27,371 nucleotides of DNA, from positions 1 through 27,371 of the forward strand of contig CAZHIX010000009.1 in NCBI GenBank assembly GCA_964532715.1, in the 5' to 3' direction. Below, piece by piece: positions 1 through 8,076 of the stretch (position 1 is the stretch's first letter; every line of letters starts with the position of its first letter). Made by a program: the position numbers and the translations under genes. The notes under the pieces are model-generated. The model was not told the DNA's origin. It searched no databases and was given only the letters and a program-made list of their open reading frames with translations. Origin of the DNA: 1-14-0-10-45-29 sp964532715. GTDB lineage: Archaea > Micrarchaeota > Micrarchaeia > Anstonellales > Anstonellaceae.

Positions 1-760
1 ATGTCGGGTCTCGCATTACTGTATTTTGAGATTTCATGTCTGCCTTATATCTTAAAATCGCCTGTCCTGCTTTATAGTCTCCATCTATCATTTTTTTGAA
101 TTCAGATGCATTTTCTTCTGCAAGTCTTGCCGAACAATCACAGCGTATCATTTTTTCTCTCAAATTTTTAATTTGCTCCTGTGTGCATGTGCAAACATAC
201 GCTTTTGAGTACATTATAAGCTCTTGAGCGTATTGATAAAATTTCTGCATATAATCTGAAGAGTATGTAATCTCACCTGTCCATTCAACTCCAAGCCATT
301 TTAAATTTTCAATAATCCCATCAACAAACTCTTGTTTTGCTTTTTGTGGATTTGTATCGTCCATTCTAAGTCTCATCGCCCCTGCATGTTCGTGTGCCGA
401 GCAATAATTTAAAAAAATAGCCTTTGCATGTCCTATGTGAAGATGTCCAGATGGTTCTGGTGGAAATCTGGTTATTACTCTTTCATTTTTTTCATTTTGT
501 ATCAAAAATTGCTTTTTAGGTAGGTCATTTTTTTGTTCAAAAGAATAGTTTTTAAGTTCTATTTCTATCTGCTCTTTTGACATTGCATTTACTTTTTCAA
601 CCTGTTCTTTTATCAATTCAATTATTGTTCTTGCGTTTTTTCTTTCTTGTGTAAATTCACCAAGAACTTTACTCATAATCTTTGCACTATCTGCGCTACC
701 ATAATCAAATGCATTTTTTAGTGTGTATTTTTTTATACATTCAATAATTTTTTCATTCAT
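1..760 (-). CDS. gltX: Glutamyl-tRNA synthetase, archaeal type (5' part only)
   Basis: Charges tRNA with glutamate in the cytoplasm (class I aminoacyl-tRNA synthetase, GluRS/GlnRS branch). Only the first 253 codons are present; the gene runs off the left edge of the window. Reading from ATG at 760, residues 1-90 form the helical N-terminal extension typical of archaeal GluRS (pattern KVLGEF near residue 31). Next come RFPPEPSG (98-105), the ATP-binding signature HIGH at 108-111, and RMDDTNP further on, as in the GluRS/GlnRS catalytic core. The PPEPSG version of this motif points to the archaeal/eukaryotic branch rather than bacterial GluRS. It lies downstream of fni and a small unknown gene on the same strand, in keeping with the archaeal cluster in which gltX follows isoprenoid genes. 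The family assignment is firm; tRNA specificity (GluRS versus GlnRS) rests on family knowledge. Confidence 0.93.
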   Translation of the reverse strand, partial: MNEKIIECIKKYTLKNAFDYGSADSAKIMSKVLGEFTQERKNARTIIELIKEQVEKVNAMSKEQIEIELKNYSFEQKNDLPKKQFLIQNEKNERVITRFPPEPSGHLHIGHAKAIFLNYCSAHEHAGAMRLRMDDTNPQKAKQEFVDGIIENLKWLGVEWTGEITYSSDYMQKFYQYAQELIMYSKAYVCTCTQEQIKNLREKMIRCDCSARLAEENASEFKKMIDGDYKAGQAILRYKADMKSQNTVMRDPT

Positions 761-809
761 AAAATCACTATTTGTCTATTTTGCGCCCGTTCTATGTAAA
801 ATCATACGG

Positions 810-1178
810 TTATTCTTTGATTATTGTATCTTCAAAAAAAATTTCATCGATCTCTTTTCTTATTTCACTATCTTTTAGTTTATTTACTTCAAGACAAACT
901 TTTCGTATTTCATCCATCAATTCTTTTCTTTGTTTTGCAAGTTTTGGAAATTCTAAAAGAACATGTTCTATTACTTTATTTGGTATTGCAAATCTAAATT
1001 GCGCTGCACATTTTAGAGACCATCTTCTCATACTCATATAAAGCGCTTCATTAACTTTCATACAACCATCTTGATTTTTATTCACCTTATACTTGTGTTT
1101 ACTACGTTTCAATTTATTTATCCGATCCAGTCTCTCAAATATAATGGCTTGGGCGGGTATTATCTGTTTTTGATGCAT
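810..1178 (-). CDS. Small Lys/Glu-rich protein of unknown function
   Basis: Not recognised. It fills the 374-bp gap between fni and gltX on the same strand, so it is probably a genuine member of that operon. The product (122 residues from ATG at 1178) is charged and helical. A Lys/Arg-rich N-terminal part is followed by a segment around MRRWSLKCAAQFRFAIP and a long amphipathic Lys/Glu/Leu helix to the end; no membrane segment or signal peptide is seen. The start is uncertain. The ATG at 1178 overlaps the fni 3' end by 44 bp and has no clear ribosome-binding site, while an in-frame ATG at 1061 (83 residues) or GTG at 1085 would remove the overlap. In many archaea this slot between fni and gltX holds RNase J or prenyl-transferase genes, which this protein does not resemble. 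Confidence 0.55.
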   Translation of the reverse strand: MHQKQIIPAQAIIFERLDRINKLKRSKHKYKVNKNQDGCMKVNEALYMSMRRWSLKCAAQFRFAIPNKVIEHVLLEFPKLAKQRKELMDEIRKVCLEVNKLKDSEIRKEIDEIFFEDTIIKE

Positions 1179-2220
1179 CTATGCTTCTTTGTGCATATCT
1201 TTGTGCATCAATTCCTCTCATTTTCATATGATGTTCTGTCTGCATCCCAATTATTATTGGAGCACGCTTTAGCTGTTCAACATTTTTTGCACCACATAAA
1301 AACATGCATGTTTGTATTTGTTTTTTCCACATCTGTATTTGTTGATCTAAATCTTTTGCTCTCAAAAATGCCAATGCACTTGCGCCTAAACTTGCTCCAA
1401 GTGATATTGACTTTGCAATGTCAATTCCACTTCTTATGCCTCCACTTGCTATGCACTTTCCAAATTGAGCGCACTCGCTAATTGCAATCGCTGTGGGGTA
1501 TCCCCATTCTTCAAAACCAATGGTTTTTCCACCTCGTGCATACTCAACTTTTGACCAAGATGTGCCACCCATACCCGAAACATCTACGTATTTTGCTCCA
1601 GACTCAAATATTTTCTTTGCGCATTGAGCGTTTATTCCTGTTCCTGTTTCTTTTACTATTATGGGTTTTTTTGATTTTTTGCAAATCTTTTTTATATTCT
1701 GTATAACTTGACTGTAATTTGTTTCTCCTTCAGGCTGAATTGCTTCTTGAAGTGCATTTAGATGAATCGCAAGCGCGTCTGCATCTAATTTTTCAACCAT
1801 GTCTAAAATTTGTTCAACTTCGTATTGACCAATCTGAACTGCACCTATATTTGCAACTATTGGTGAATCTGGGCATATACTTCTAACATCATACGTGTCA
1901 ATTTTTTTACTATCTTCAAGTATCGGTCTGCAAGATCCCAAACCAAATGCGATATTTTGAGTTTTTGCGCTATGCGCAAGTTTTGTGTTTATTTCTTTTG
2001 CTCTTTGCGTTCCACCAGTCATCGCGCTAATCATTATCGGCGCGCTTATTTTTTTACCCAAAAATTCACATTCGCAATCAATTTCTTTCATGTCAATTTG
2101 AGGTAGTGCATTATGTACGAACATAATATCGTCAAAACCAGTCTTATTTTTATATTGAACATCAAGTTGCTCACATATATCTATATGTGCATCTTTTCTT
2201 TTCTCAAGTGTGTTTGTCAT
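1135..2220 (-). CDS. fni: Type 2 isopentenyl-diphosphate delta-isomerase
   Basis: Interconverts isopentenyl and dimethylallyl diphosphate, using reduced FMN, in the mevalonate route that supplies archaeal membrane lipids. The family pattern is complete: KRKDAHI at the N-terminus, ISAMTGG, a VANIGA strand, HLNALQEAIQPEGETN (substrate/Mg region), VKETGTGI, VDVSGMGGTSW and the glycine-rich phosphate-binding IASGGIRSG, all in the expected order for the FMN-binding TIM barrel. The open frame extends upstream to 2376, but residues before ATG 2220 lie inside the MEMO1 gene and do not match the family, so 2220 is the likely start (361 residues, normal length). MEMO1 ends at 2255, 34 bp upstream, giving operon spacing. 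It is FMN-dependent Idi2, not the Nudix-type Idi1. Confidence 0.95.
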   Translation of the reverse strand: MTNTLEKRKDAHIDICEQLDVQYKNKTGFDDIMFVHNALPQIDMKEIDCECEFLGKKISAPIMISAMTGGTQRAKEINTKLAHSAKTQNIAFGLGSCRPILEDSKKIDTYDVRSICPDSPIVANIGAVQIGQYEVEQILDMVEKLDADALAIHLNALQEAIQPEGETNYSQVIQNIKKICKKSKKPIIVKETGTGINAQCAKKIFESGAKYVDVSGMGGTSWSKVEYARGGKTIGFEEWGYPTAIAISECAQFGKCIASGGIRSGIDIAKSISLGASLGASALAFLRAKDLDQQIQMWKKQIQTCMFLCGAKNVEQLKRAPIIIGMQTEHHMKMRGIDAQRYAQRSIDASKTDNTRPSHYI

Positions 2221-2254
2221 GTATTCTTTACTCAAAATTAGTTTAAAATCATGT

Positions 2255-3085
2255 CTAAACAAATGCCATGCTTGCATAAGCCACAACTTGACTATCGTCT
2301 GTACCACTTTGTTTTGCCGAATTTGTGTATCTAAGTAGTATCGCCTTTTTTTTAGCACATAGCTTTGCATATTCAATCGCGCATATTATCGGGCCAACTC
2401 CACAAATACTAAGTTCATTTTGCAAGACTTCTCTGTAAAACTCATCAGAATTGAGCTGTTTTATATATTCAATGGGCATTTTATCCATTTTTTGTGCAGT
2501 TTGAGCACTCTGGTAATGAGTAAAATCACTTGATGCCAGAAATGTTATGTTTCTATCTTTAAATTCATCTTTTTTACTTGCCTCAAATATCGCCTTTGCA
2601 ATTTGTACGCATACTTGTTTTTGTCCCAATCCAATACATATAGGTATTATTTTTGCATTTGGGTTTATTCGTTGAATAAACGGAAGCATCACTTCAATAC
2701 AATGTTCACGTAGGTGTGCCACCTCATTTTTCTCAATTATAGTATTACTTTTTATTATCTGTGCCGCAAGTCTCAAATCCACGCTCAAGTTTCCAAGCGG
2801 AGTTTTCCAATCATCAAATGATATACTCACTGGTTTTCCAAGACCTGTGTGGTTTGGGCCAATTATGATTACTGTAGCATCTTTTTTCTCTATTTGTTTT
2901 TTTAATGCACGAAATGTTAATGCAGCTGTCGCACCACTATAAACATATCCAGCGTGAGGTGCAATCGCTATTTGTGCGTCTATACTCACTTCTTTTTCTG
3001 CATCACTCAAAAACAAATCTACTTGTCTTCTAAGCGTTTGTTCAGATTGCGGATAAAATCCCATAACTCCAATTGGGTATCTCAT
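2255..3085 (-). CDS. MEMO1 family protein (AmmeMemoRadiSam system B-like)
   Basis: Member of the Memo family, a fold related to non-haem iron extradiol dioxygenases. Its biochemical role in archaea is not settled. Family hallmarks in order are FYP near the N-terminus, IAPHAGYVYSG with a metal-ligand-type His, IIGPNH, a W-x-TPLG segment, a REHCIEVMLPFIQ motif (usually EHSIE), ASSDFTHY and a C-terminal CGVGPI. The open frame begins with TTG at 3109, but the ATG at 3085 gives the family's usual short N-terminus before FYP and is preferred (277 residues including this Met). It is followed by fni in the same direction. Archaeal genomes commonly place MEMO1 next to mevalonate kinase, isopentenyl phosphate kinase and fni, so the context is typical although the two kinases are absent here. 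Confidence 0.9.
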   Translation of the reverse strand: MRYPIGVMGFYPQSEQTLRRQVDLFLSDAEKEVSIDAQIAIAPHAGYVYSGATAALTFRALKKQIEKKDATVIIIGPNHTGLGKPVSISFDDWKTPLGNLSVDLRLAAQIIKSNTIIEKNEVAHLREHCIEVMLPFIQRINPNAKIIPICIGLGQKQVCVQIAKAIFEASKKDEFKDRNITFLASSDFTHYQSAQTAQKMDKMPIEYIKQLNSDEFYREVLQNELSICGVGPIICAIEYAKLCAKKKAILLRYTNSAKQSGTDDSQVVAYASMAFV

Positions 3086-3121
3086 GGTAATATCATCTGC
3101 TCTCAACAATTAAAACATTGT

Positions 3122-3147
3122 AGGCAACTGATTTAGGTTGATTGCCT
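3122..3147. promoter_or_regulatory. Inverted repeat upstream of MEMO1
   Basis: Perfect 6-bp arms AGGCAA (3122-3127) and TTGCCT (3142-3147) flank a 14-bp spacer. It lies 30 bp beyond the stop of the upstream membrane-protein gene and about 40 bp before the MEMO1 ATG, on the minus-strand transcript. It could be an operator or a 3'-end hairpin. The arms are short, so chance is possible. Confidence 0.25.
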
Positions 3148-3176
3148 CTAAACAATATCTTACCCATACCCTAATT

Positions 3177-3941
3177 TTAGTAAACCAAAATCGTGTATTT
3201 ATTTATATATATTTGGGCAAGAAGCACTATCATATATGGCAATATTACAAGCGAATTAAATATCATTACTGCCCACTGTCCAACTATTCTTGGTATAAAT
3301 GAAAACACATCTACTATTGTCAAAAATATCAAATCCACCAAAGAAAGCAAAAGCAGGGCAACTACCATCCACTGTAAAATCACAATCGGTTTTGAGATTA
3401 TCATTTTGACACTTCTTTGCATTGCTATGAAACTTCTTACTTCATCAATAACCATTGCAGTTGGGAAAAATAGCATTGCAAATCCAATAGTTATATTCGC
3501 TAGAGGCACTATTATTCCTCTGGCTGGATTGTCGTATGTGTAAATCTGTATAAGTAAAAACAGTATCATCGCAATTATGTATGCCACAAATACTGAATTA
3601 GTCCAGTGTGCAATAGATTTTAGATTATCAACACTCAATCTCTTCATAGTTCTCTGTCTTTTTATGACCATATTTATCGCAACTACTGCAAAACTCATCA
3701 AATAAACTGAAATTAAAACTGAAACTATCATCACAATCGCTGCAACATTGTCCAAATCAACTATATTGTCTGTTCTAAGGTATACTCCTCCAAGTGCGAT
3801 GTATGATGGCATTCCTACAAAAAGCGGAATCATGAGTCCAAAAAGACCTGGAATAGATGCAAGTATTATCAAACCAAAATTTTTGAAATACATCTGCATT
3901 GTGTATTTCATTATAGTGTTTTTCACTTTTTCATTTTTCAT
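3177..3941 (-). CDS. Six-helix integral membrane protein
   Basis: Predicted polytopic membrane protein of 254 residues with about six hydrophobic helices (roughly 20-42, 68-90, 115-135, 146-165, 186-210 and 222-245). The N-terminus is basic and cytoplasmic. A PTAMVIDE...AMQRSVKMI segment followed by a long helix resembles the arrangement in YciC/glycerophosphodiester-phosphodiesterase membrane-domain proteins, in which an A/P-x-x-V-x-E...L-x-x-S helix precedes a membrane segment. That match is by eye and weak, and no catalytic motif is visible. It is read divergently from the gene at 4094, with a 152-bp AT-rich region between them. A TTTTATAG element about 20 bp upstream of the ATG on the minus strand is a candidate TATA box. 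It lies 91 bp upstream of MEMO1 and may head that operon. Confidence 0.8.
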   Translation of the reverse strand: MKNEKVKNTIMKYTMQMYFKNFGLIILASIPGLFGLMIPLFVGMPSYIALGGVYLRTDNIVDLDNVAAIVMIVSVLISVYLMSFAVVAINMVIKRQRTMKRLSVDNLKSIAHWTNSVFVAYIIAMILFLLIQIYTYDNPARGIIVPLANITIGFAMLFFPTAMVIDEVRSFIAMQRSVKMIISKPIVILQWMVVALLLLSLVDLIFLTIVDVFSFIPRIVGQWAVMIFNSLVILPYMIVLLAQIYINKYTILVY

Positions 3942-4027
3942 GTGTCATTTACAATGCTATAAAATAAAAAGCCATTTTTTTACATAATAATATATATGCT
4001 CTAACTATCTTCTAAATTTGTATGGAT

Positions 4028-4093
4028 GGTTTATAAAAACTCGTAATCAAAGCAAGTTTGCTGTTCGTTATATGAATTTTAATAGGTAGTTTT
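4028..4093 (+). promoter_or_regulatory. TATA box, inverted repeat and RBS of the 4094 gene
   Basis: A TTTATAAA TATA-like element at 4030-4037 predicts transcription from about 4060-4065. An AGGT Shine-Dalgarno core at 4084-4087 lies 6 nt before the ATG. Between them, AGCAA-GT-TTGCT (4051-4062) is a small perfect inverted repeat placed where a repressor or initiation operator could sit. TATA and RBS are reasonable; the operator is speculative. Confidence 0.45.
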
Positions 4094-4819
4094 ATGTCTG
4101 TGAAAAAATTTTCTCAAGAAAACGCACTTATACTTACATTAATTTTTTCAGCTATTGCAGTTATTGCATCTTATATAAGTATCTCTAAAGTCTGGGGAGC
4201 TGAAGGTCAATCATTTACTTTGTTTGAATTTTTAGGTCCAATCCCCGCGTTAATACTTGGTCCATTTCTTGGAATAATATCGCTTCTAATTGCAAAAGTT
4301 GCAACTGTTGTTTATTCTCAAACTCCTCTTGATTTCATAGTTCTTCTAAGATTTCTGCCCGTTCTTTTCGGTGCTTATTATTTTGCCATATATAAAAACA
4401 ATATTTTGCAATCTCGCATTTTTGGAATTTTAATTCCTATAATCTGTATAGTGCTTTTTTGTATCCATCCAGTCGGTTCTCAAGCTTGGATTTATTCTCT
4501 TTATTGGTTAATTCCAATTGGATTGACGTTTGTCTCAAAAAAGAATCTTTTTTATCAAAGTGTAAGTACCACATTTATTCAGCATGCAATTGGAAGTGTT
4601 ATCTGGATCTATTTTGTAAGTCCATTATCTGCACAAGTGTGGTTAAGCTTAATGCCTTTGGTTGCAATTGAGCGTTTGATTTTTGCTATAGGTATATGCT
4701 TGAGTTATCTTGGGTCTATAAAAGTACTAAGTTTGGCGCATGCATTCTCGACTCACAATTTTCAAATGACAAGTCCTCATATCTTCAAGCCAAAAAAAGA
4801 TGACCGATCTAAGGTTTAA
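4094..4819 (+). CDS. Multi-pass membrane protein, possibly transporter S component-like
   Basis: Predicted integral membrane protein of 241 residues with six to seven hydrophobic helices over residues 10-210 and a short hydrophilic basic C-terminal tail. The first half, with LFEFLGPIPALILGPFLGI followed by a helix and a RFLPVLFGAYYF segment, is reminiscent of substrate-binding (S) components of ECF-type vitamin or metal transporters. The resemblance is by eye only, and no ECF ATPase or T component is nearby. The start is supported by an AGGT ribosome-binding core 6 nt upstream and a TATA box about 60 bp upstream. It is read alone between a divergent gene and the glycogen synthase, separated from the latter by 200 bp in which no gene was found. 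Confidence 0.8.
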   Translation: MSVKKFSQENALILTLIFSAIAVIASYISISKVWGAEGQSFTLFEFLGPIPALILGPFLGIISLLIAKVATVVYSQTPLDFIVLLRFLPVLFGAYYFAIYKNNILQSRIFGILIPIICIVLFCIHPVGSQAWIYSLYWLIPIGLTFVSKKNLFYQSVSTTFIQHAIGSVIWIYFVSPLSAQVWLSLMPLVAIERLIFAIGICLSYLGSIKVLSLAHAFSTHNFQMTSPHIFKPKKDDRSKV

Positions 4820-5019
4820 TCCTTTACTATCATTGTGTAATAATATATAATGATGCGCGTGAAGTTGCGTTATTAGCGATGATAACTTTGAGGATTAATT
4901 TTTTCTAAAATGCTACAGTTGTTACAAAGTTTGTTCTCATTATCAATCATCATCAAATATGTGCAGATATTTCAAAGAGTTGCCTTATGCTATTCTGATA
5001 TTTTTTCTAAAGCACGTTT

Positions 5020-7725
5020 ATGACACGACCTCATGTTTATAAATTAAGCGTGAGTGCCAATTTCATGGAACCTTATCTATTTGAAGTATCCTCAGAGGCC
5101 GGGCGAAAAATAGGTGGCATATATACAGTTGTCAAATCCAAATCTAGATATGTATCCGAACATTTTCCAAACAGATACACATTCATCGGTTTTTACGATG
5201 AGCTTTGTTCACACGAAGTAAAACTTATCACTGCTCCATCTGAAATTTCAAAAATATTTGAAGAACTCTCAACTTTTGGAATATATTGTCATTATGGTGT
5301 TTGGGTTAGCGCAAATAATACTCCAATAATCTTGATTGATTCAAAACAATTTGCTCATCGTTCTATCCAATACGAAGATGATGGTCAAATTCGTCACGAC
5401 TTACAAACAAATTATATTCGTTTTATGCTCTGGAAGAATTTTCATATAGATTCACTTATGGATCATTCCTACGATTTTGACGAAAATATCGTTTGGGGCT
5501 GGGCCGTTGGCATGCTTCTTGAACGTCTATGTCAGATAAGTCCGTACAAAGATTATGAAAAGATTGCACATTTTCACGAATGGATCAGCTCAAGCGGTCT
5601 TCTCTACTCCCGACTTATGGCGCTACCATTAGCAACGGTATTCACTACTCATGCAACTGTGCTTGGTCGTTCTTTGAGTTCTGCAGGTGTTGATGTTCTT
5701 CAAAATGCACAAAACTCTCAATTTCCAATTGATTTGTCAAAATCGTATGAGCAAAAAGTTGAGGGTAAACATCAACTTGAAGTAGAAGCATCAAAAAAAG
5801 CGCACGTATTTAGCACGGTTTCTCAAACCGTTGCACAAGAAGTACGCTATATTCTTGGTAAATATCCAGACGCAATACTTCTAAATGGGCTTGATTTTGA
5901 TCATCATGCAAAAGAAAGTCAATTCAAAAACATGTCAAAATATGTGCGAGACGAATTGTTAGAACTTAGCGAATCTGCATTTGCACCCTACTACGATGCA
6001 CGCTATGATAATGCGTTGCTATTGTTTACTTCGGGTAGATACGAATTTTCAAACAAGGGATTTGACATATACATCAAAGCACTTGCCAAATTAAATCAGA
6101 GATTAAAAGAAGAAGGTCAAAAAAAATCAAAACAAGTAATTGCATTTTTGTTTACTCCGTCTTCTACTCGCGGTCCAAAACTTTCTGCAATTAAAAATTA
6201 TCTTTTATTAGATAAAATAAACGAAGTCATAAATTCAGTAGATTCTAAAAACTCAAAAAAGCATTATATTGGTATAAGCGATAAAATAGACGACGTTCTA
6301 AGCGATAGTATAAAAAACGACTTGAAAATAATGCGAAACGGATTGATAAAAGAATCACAAAATCCTCCTATATGTTTATACGAACTAAATTACTCAAATG
6401 ACGATGTAATAAATACCTGTCTTGCATGCGGGCTTGATAATTCTGCCAGTAATCCTGTGAAAATTCTGTTTTATCCAACATATCTAAAACCAAATGATGG
6501 TCTTTTGAATATGAGTTATGAGGATACAATCTCTGGGATGGATATGGGAGTTTTCGCATCGCGCTATGAACCGTTTGGGTACACACCTCTTGAAGCAGGG
6601 ATAAAACGCTTGATGTCTGTATCTACTGATTTTTCAGGATTTGGGCGGTATTTGCAATCAAAAACAGATTTGTCTAATAGAGGTGTGAAAATACTACCGC
6701 TATCTCTTGGAGTTGAGTCAGCGATAAATAGCCTTGCCGATTTTCTATATGAAGTTTATATCTGTCAGCCTTCCGAAATTGAACAAAAAAAAGACGATTC
6801 ATACTCTTTAATGCAAATGTTTGATTGGAAAGATCTCATATCAAATTATCTTCAAGCCTATGATTTAGCTCTCAAACGTGCATTTACTAATGATGTACAA
6901 GAAGACTCTTCATCTGTTCATAGAATACATTCAAATTCAGTTTTAGAAAAAGATGAGCAATCCGGTTCGTTTGTTATGCAAAATAATTCAGAACATATTT
7001 CATCTAATGATAAGAAATCTTCTTTGCAATCTGTGGGTTCTAAATCAGATTTAAACTCAAACTCCGGTTCATCAGGTACCTCAAAATCAATTGTAGTTTC
7101 ACCTCATCATCCTCTTGCACAGGTGAACAATAAAGTTTCTATTGCCATAACCAATAAGAGTCCAATTTTACAGATGTTAAAAAAACTTGAAGATGAAGCA
7201 CAATCCGTTTCTGATACTGATTCTTTAGTCAGTACTAAAAAGTCAAAGAAAGTTGTTTCAAAACCACTATCTTTAGTTTCAAAAAGAAATCAAAAATCAA
7301 ATCATAAGCGCAACTGTTCGAGCAAATCAAACTCGCATGTCAAATCAATTTCATCTCGCAAATTAAGATTGTCAAGTAAATCTAATTTGTCAAATAAAAC
7401 AACCCGTTCAAAGGAATCAAAGTCATCAAATAATTCAAAATTTTCAAATAAAAAAAAGGTACCAAATAAATCAAATGTATTATCAAACAAAGCAAAATTC
7501 TCAAATAAAAAAAAGGTGTCAACTAAATCAAAATCATCAAACAAATCAAAAAAATCAAATAACCGAAATGTACTAAACAAATTACAATCGTCAAATAAGA
7601 CAAAATCGTATAAAAAATTTAATTCACAAAGCAACGTTTCTCAGCGTAAAAGCAGTGTTAAAAACAAAAAGTACGCGCCAATCAAATCGTCAAGGAAAAA
7701 ACCTCACAGTATCAAAAAGAAATAA
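5020..7725 (+). CDS. GT3-family (eukaryote-type) glycogen synthase with basic low-complexity tail
   Basis: Transfers glucose from a nucleotide sugar onto an alpha-1,4-glucan chain. The first ~620 residues follow the GT3 pattern: SEAGRKIGGIYTV near residue 25, HFHEW at 184-188, FTTHAT, AHVFSTVS, SGRYEFSNKGFD at 338-349 (R340 matches the sugar-phosphate-binding Arg of yeast/animal synthase), and YEPFGYTPLE with the E-x7-E pair E517/E525, then STDFSGFG. GT3 is chiefly eukaryotic; most archaeal glycogen synthases are GT5-like. From about residue 640 to 901 the protein becomes Ser/Lys/Asn-rich low complexity, strongly basic towards the end. No branching or debranching gene is nearby. The start may be ATG 5020 or ATG 5065; conserved sequence begins just after the second. 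A leaderless start is plausible, with a T-rich element 15-22 nt upstream. Confidence 0.9.
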   Translation: MTRPHVYKLSVSANFMEPYLFEVSSEAGRKIGGIYTVVKSKSRYVSEHFPNRYTFIGFYDELCSHEVKLITAPSEISKIFEELSTFGIYCHYGVWVSANNTPIILIDSKQFAHRSIQYEDDGQIRHDLQTNYIRFMLWKNFHIDSLMDHSYDFDENIVWGWAVGMLLERLCQISPYKDYEKIAHFHEWISSSGLLYSRLMALPLATVFTTHATVLGRSLSSAGVDVLQNAQNSQFPIDLSKSYEQKVEGKHQLEVEASKKAHVFSTVSQTVAQEVRYILGKYPDAILLNGLDFDHHAKESQFKNMSKYVRDELLELSESAFAPYYDARYDNALLLFTSGRYEFSNKGFDIYIKALAKLNQRLKEEGQKKSKQVIAFLFTPSSTRGPKLSAIKNYLLLDKINEVINSVDSKNSKKHYIGISDKIDDVLSDSIKNDLKIMRNGLIKESQNPPICLYELNYSNDDVINTCLACGLDNSASNPVKILFYPTYLKPNDGLLNMSYEDTISGMDMGVFASRYEPFGYTPLEAGIKRLMSVSTDFSGFGRYLQSKTDLSNRGVKILPLSLGVESAINSLADFLYEVYICQPSEIEQKKDDSYSLMQMFDWKDLISNYLQAYDLALKRAFTNDVQEDSSSVHRIHSNSVLEKDEQSGSFVMQNNSEHISSNDKKSSLQSVGSKSDLNSNSGSSGTSKSIVVSPHHPLAQVNNKVSIAITNKSPILQMLKKLEDEAQSVSDTDSLVSTKKSKKVVSKPLSLVSKRNQKSNHKRNCSSKSNSHVKSISSRKLRLSSKSNLSNKTTRSKESKSSNNSKFSNKKKVPNKSNVLSNKAKFSNKKKVSTKSKSSNKSKKSNNRNVLNKLQSSNKTKSYKKFNSQSNVSQRKSSVKNKKYAPIKSSRKKPHSIKKK
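7441..7554 (+). repeat. 57-bp in-frame duplication in the synthase tail
   Basis: Two consecutive 57-bp (19-codon) units, 7441-7497 and 7498-7554, each begin with a codon series for FSNKKKV that includes an eight-A run. The first 20 bases of the copies differ at one position and the later parts have drifted. This suggests that the basic tail grew by internal duplication. Confidence 0.6.
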
Positions 7726-7854
7726 CCTAAAAACAAAAATCAACATCGAAATCAAAATCAAACGGAAATAGCAAAAAAACAAAACGCAACACCCAAGTCT
7801 AAATCTATTAAAAATCAAACAGAGTCTAAACTACGTGCTAACTATAGATACTAA
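7726..7854 (+). other. In-frame continuation of the synthase tail past its stop codon
   Basis: Directly after the TAA at 7723-7725 the same frame stays open for 42 codons to TAA at 7852-7854. The encoded residues are again rich in Lys, Asn, Gln and Ser, like the tail before the stop. The simplest reading is that an older, longer tail was cut by a nonsense mutation; low-complexity A-rich DNA could also stay open by chance. Confidence 0.45.
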
Positions 7855-7972
7855 TTATTGATGTTAAGCATAGACGTTAAATATAGATGTAAACTATGGC
7901 TGTTAAATATAGACGTTAAATATAGACGTTAAATATAGACGTTAAATATAGATGTAAACTATAGATACTAAA
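7843..7972 (+). repeat. Ten tandem 13-bp repeats
   Basis: Ten contiguous 13-bp units run from 7843 to 7972. The consensus is TATAGACGTTAAA; units 6, 7 and 8 (7908-7946) are identical, and units 4 and 9 share the variant TATAGATGTAAAC. The outer units are more diverged, as expected when slippage renews the centre of an array. It lies between the glycogen synthase and the promoter of the lipoprotein gene. Thirteen bp is not a codon multiple, so it is not a coding repeat. Function unknown. Confidence 0.85.
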
Positions 7973-8014
7973 TATGTACGATATCTGTTTTTAATCTAAA
8001 AACATATATTTCTA

Positions 8015-8076
8015 CTATAAAAAACATTATAATTATATGGTTGCCATATTACTATCGCATATCTTTAGGTGTTATT
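8015..8076 (+). promoter_or_regulatory. Promoter and RBS of the lipoprotein gene
   Basis: CTATAAAAAAC at 8015-8025 is a good archaeal TATA box, predicting transcription from about 8045. AGGTG at 8067-8071 lies 5 nt before ATG 8077, which fixes the start at 8077 rather than the in-frame TTG at 8041. Confidence 0.6.

Noticed and set aside
2221..2376. N-terminal extension of the isomerase gene to 2376
   Set aside because: The extra 52 codons lie inside the MEMO1 coding region and match nothing in the isomerase family, whose conserved sequence begins right after ATG 2220.
4840..4910. Possible C/D box RNA or tRNA between the 4094 gene and the glycogen synthase
   Set aside because: ATGATGC and GATGATA resemble box C, but no matching D box lies within a plausible length, and no tRNA arms or T-loop sequence were found.
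7302..7634. Minus-strand open frame rich in Phe, Leu and Asp
   Set aside because: It is the antisense of the Ser/Lys/Asn tail of the glycogen synthase; its composition simply mirrors the A-rich coding repeat.
7843..7972. CRISPR array
   Set aside because: Units are 13 bp and contiguous, with no spacers, and no cas genes are nearby.
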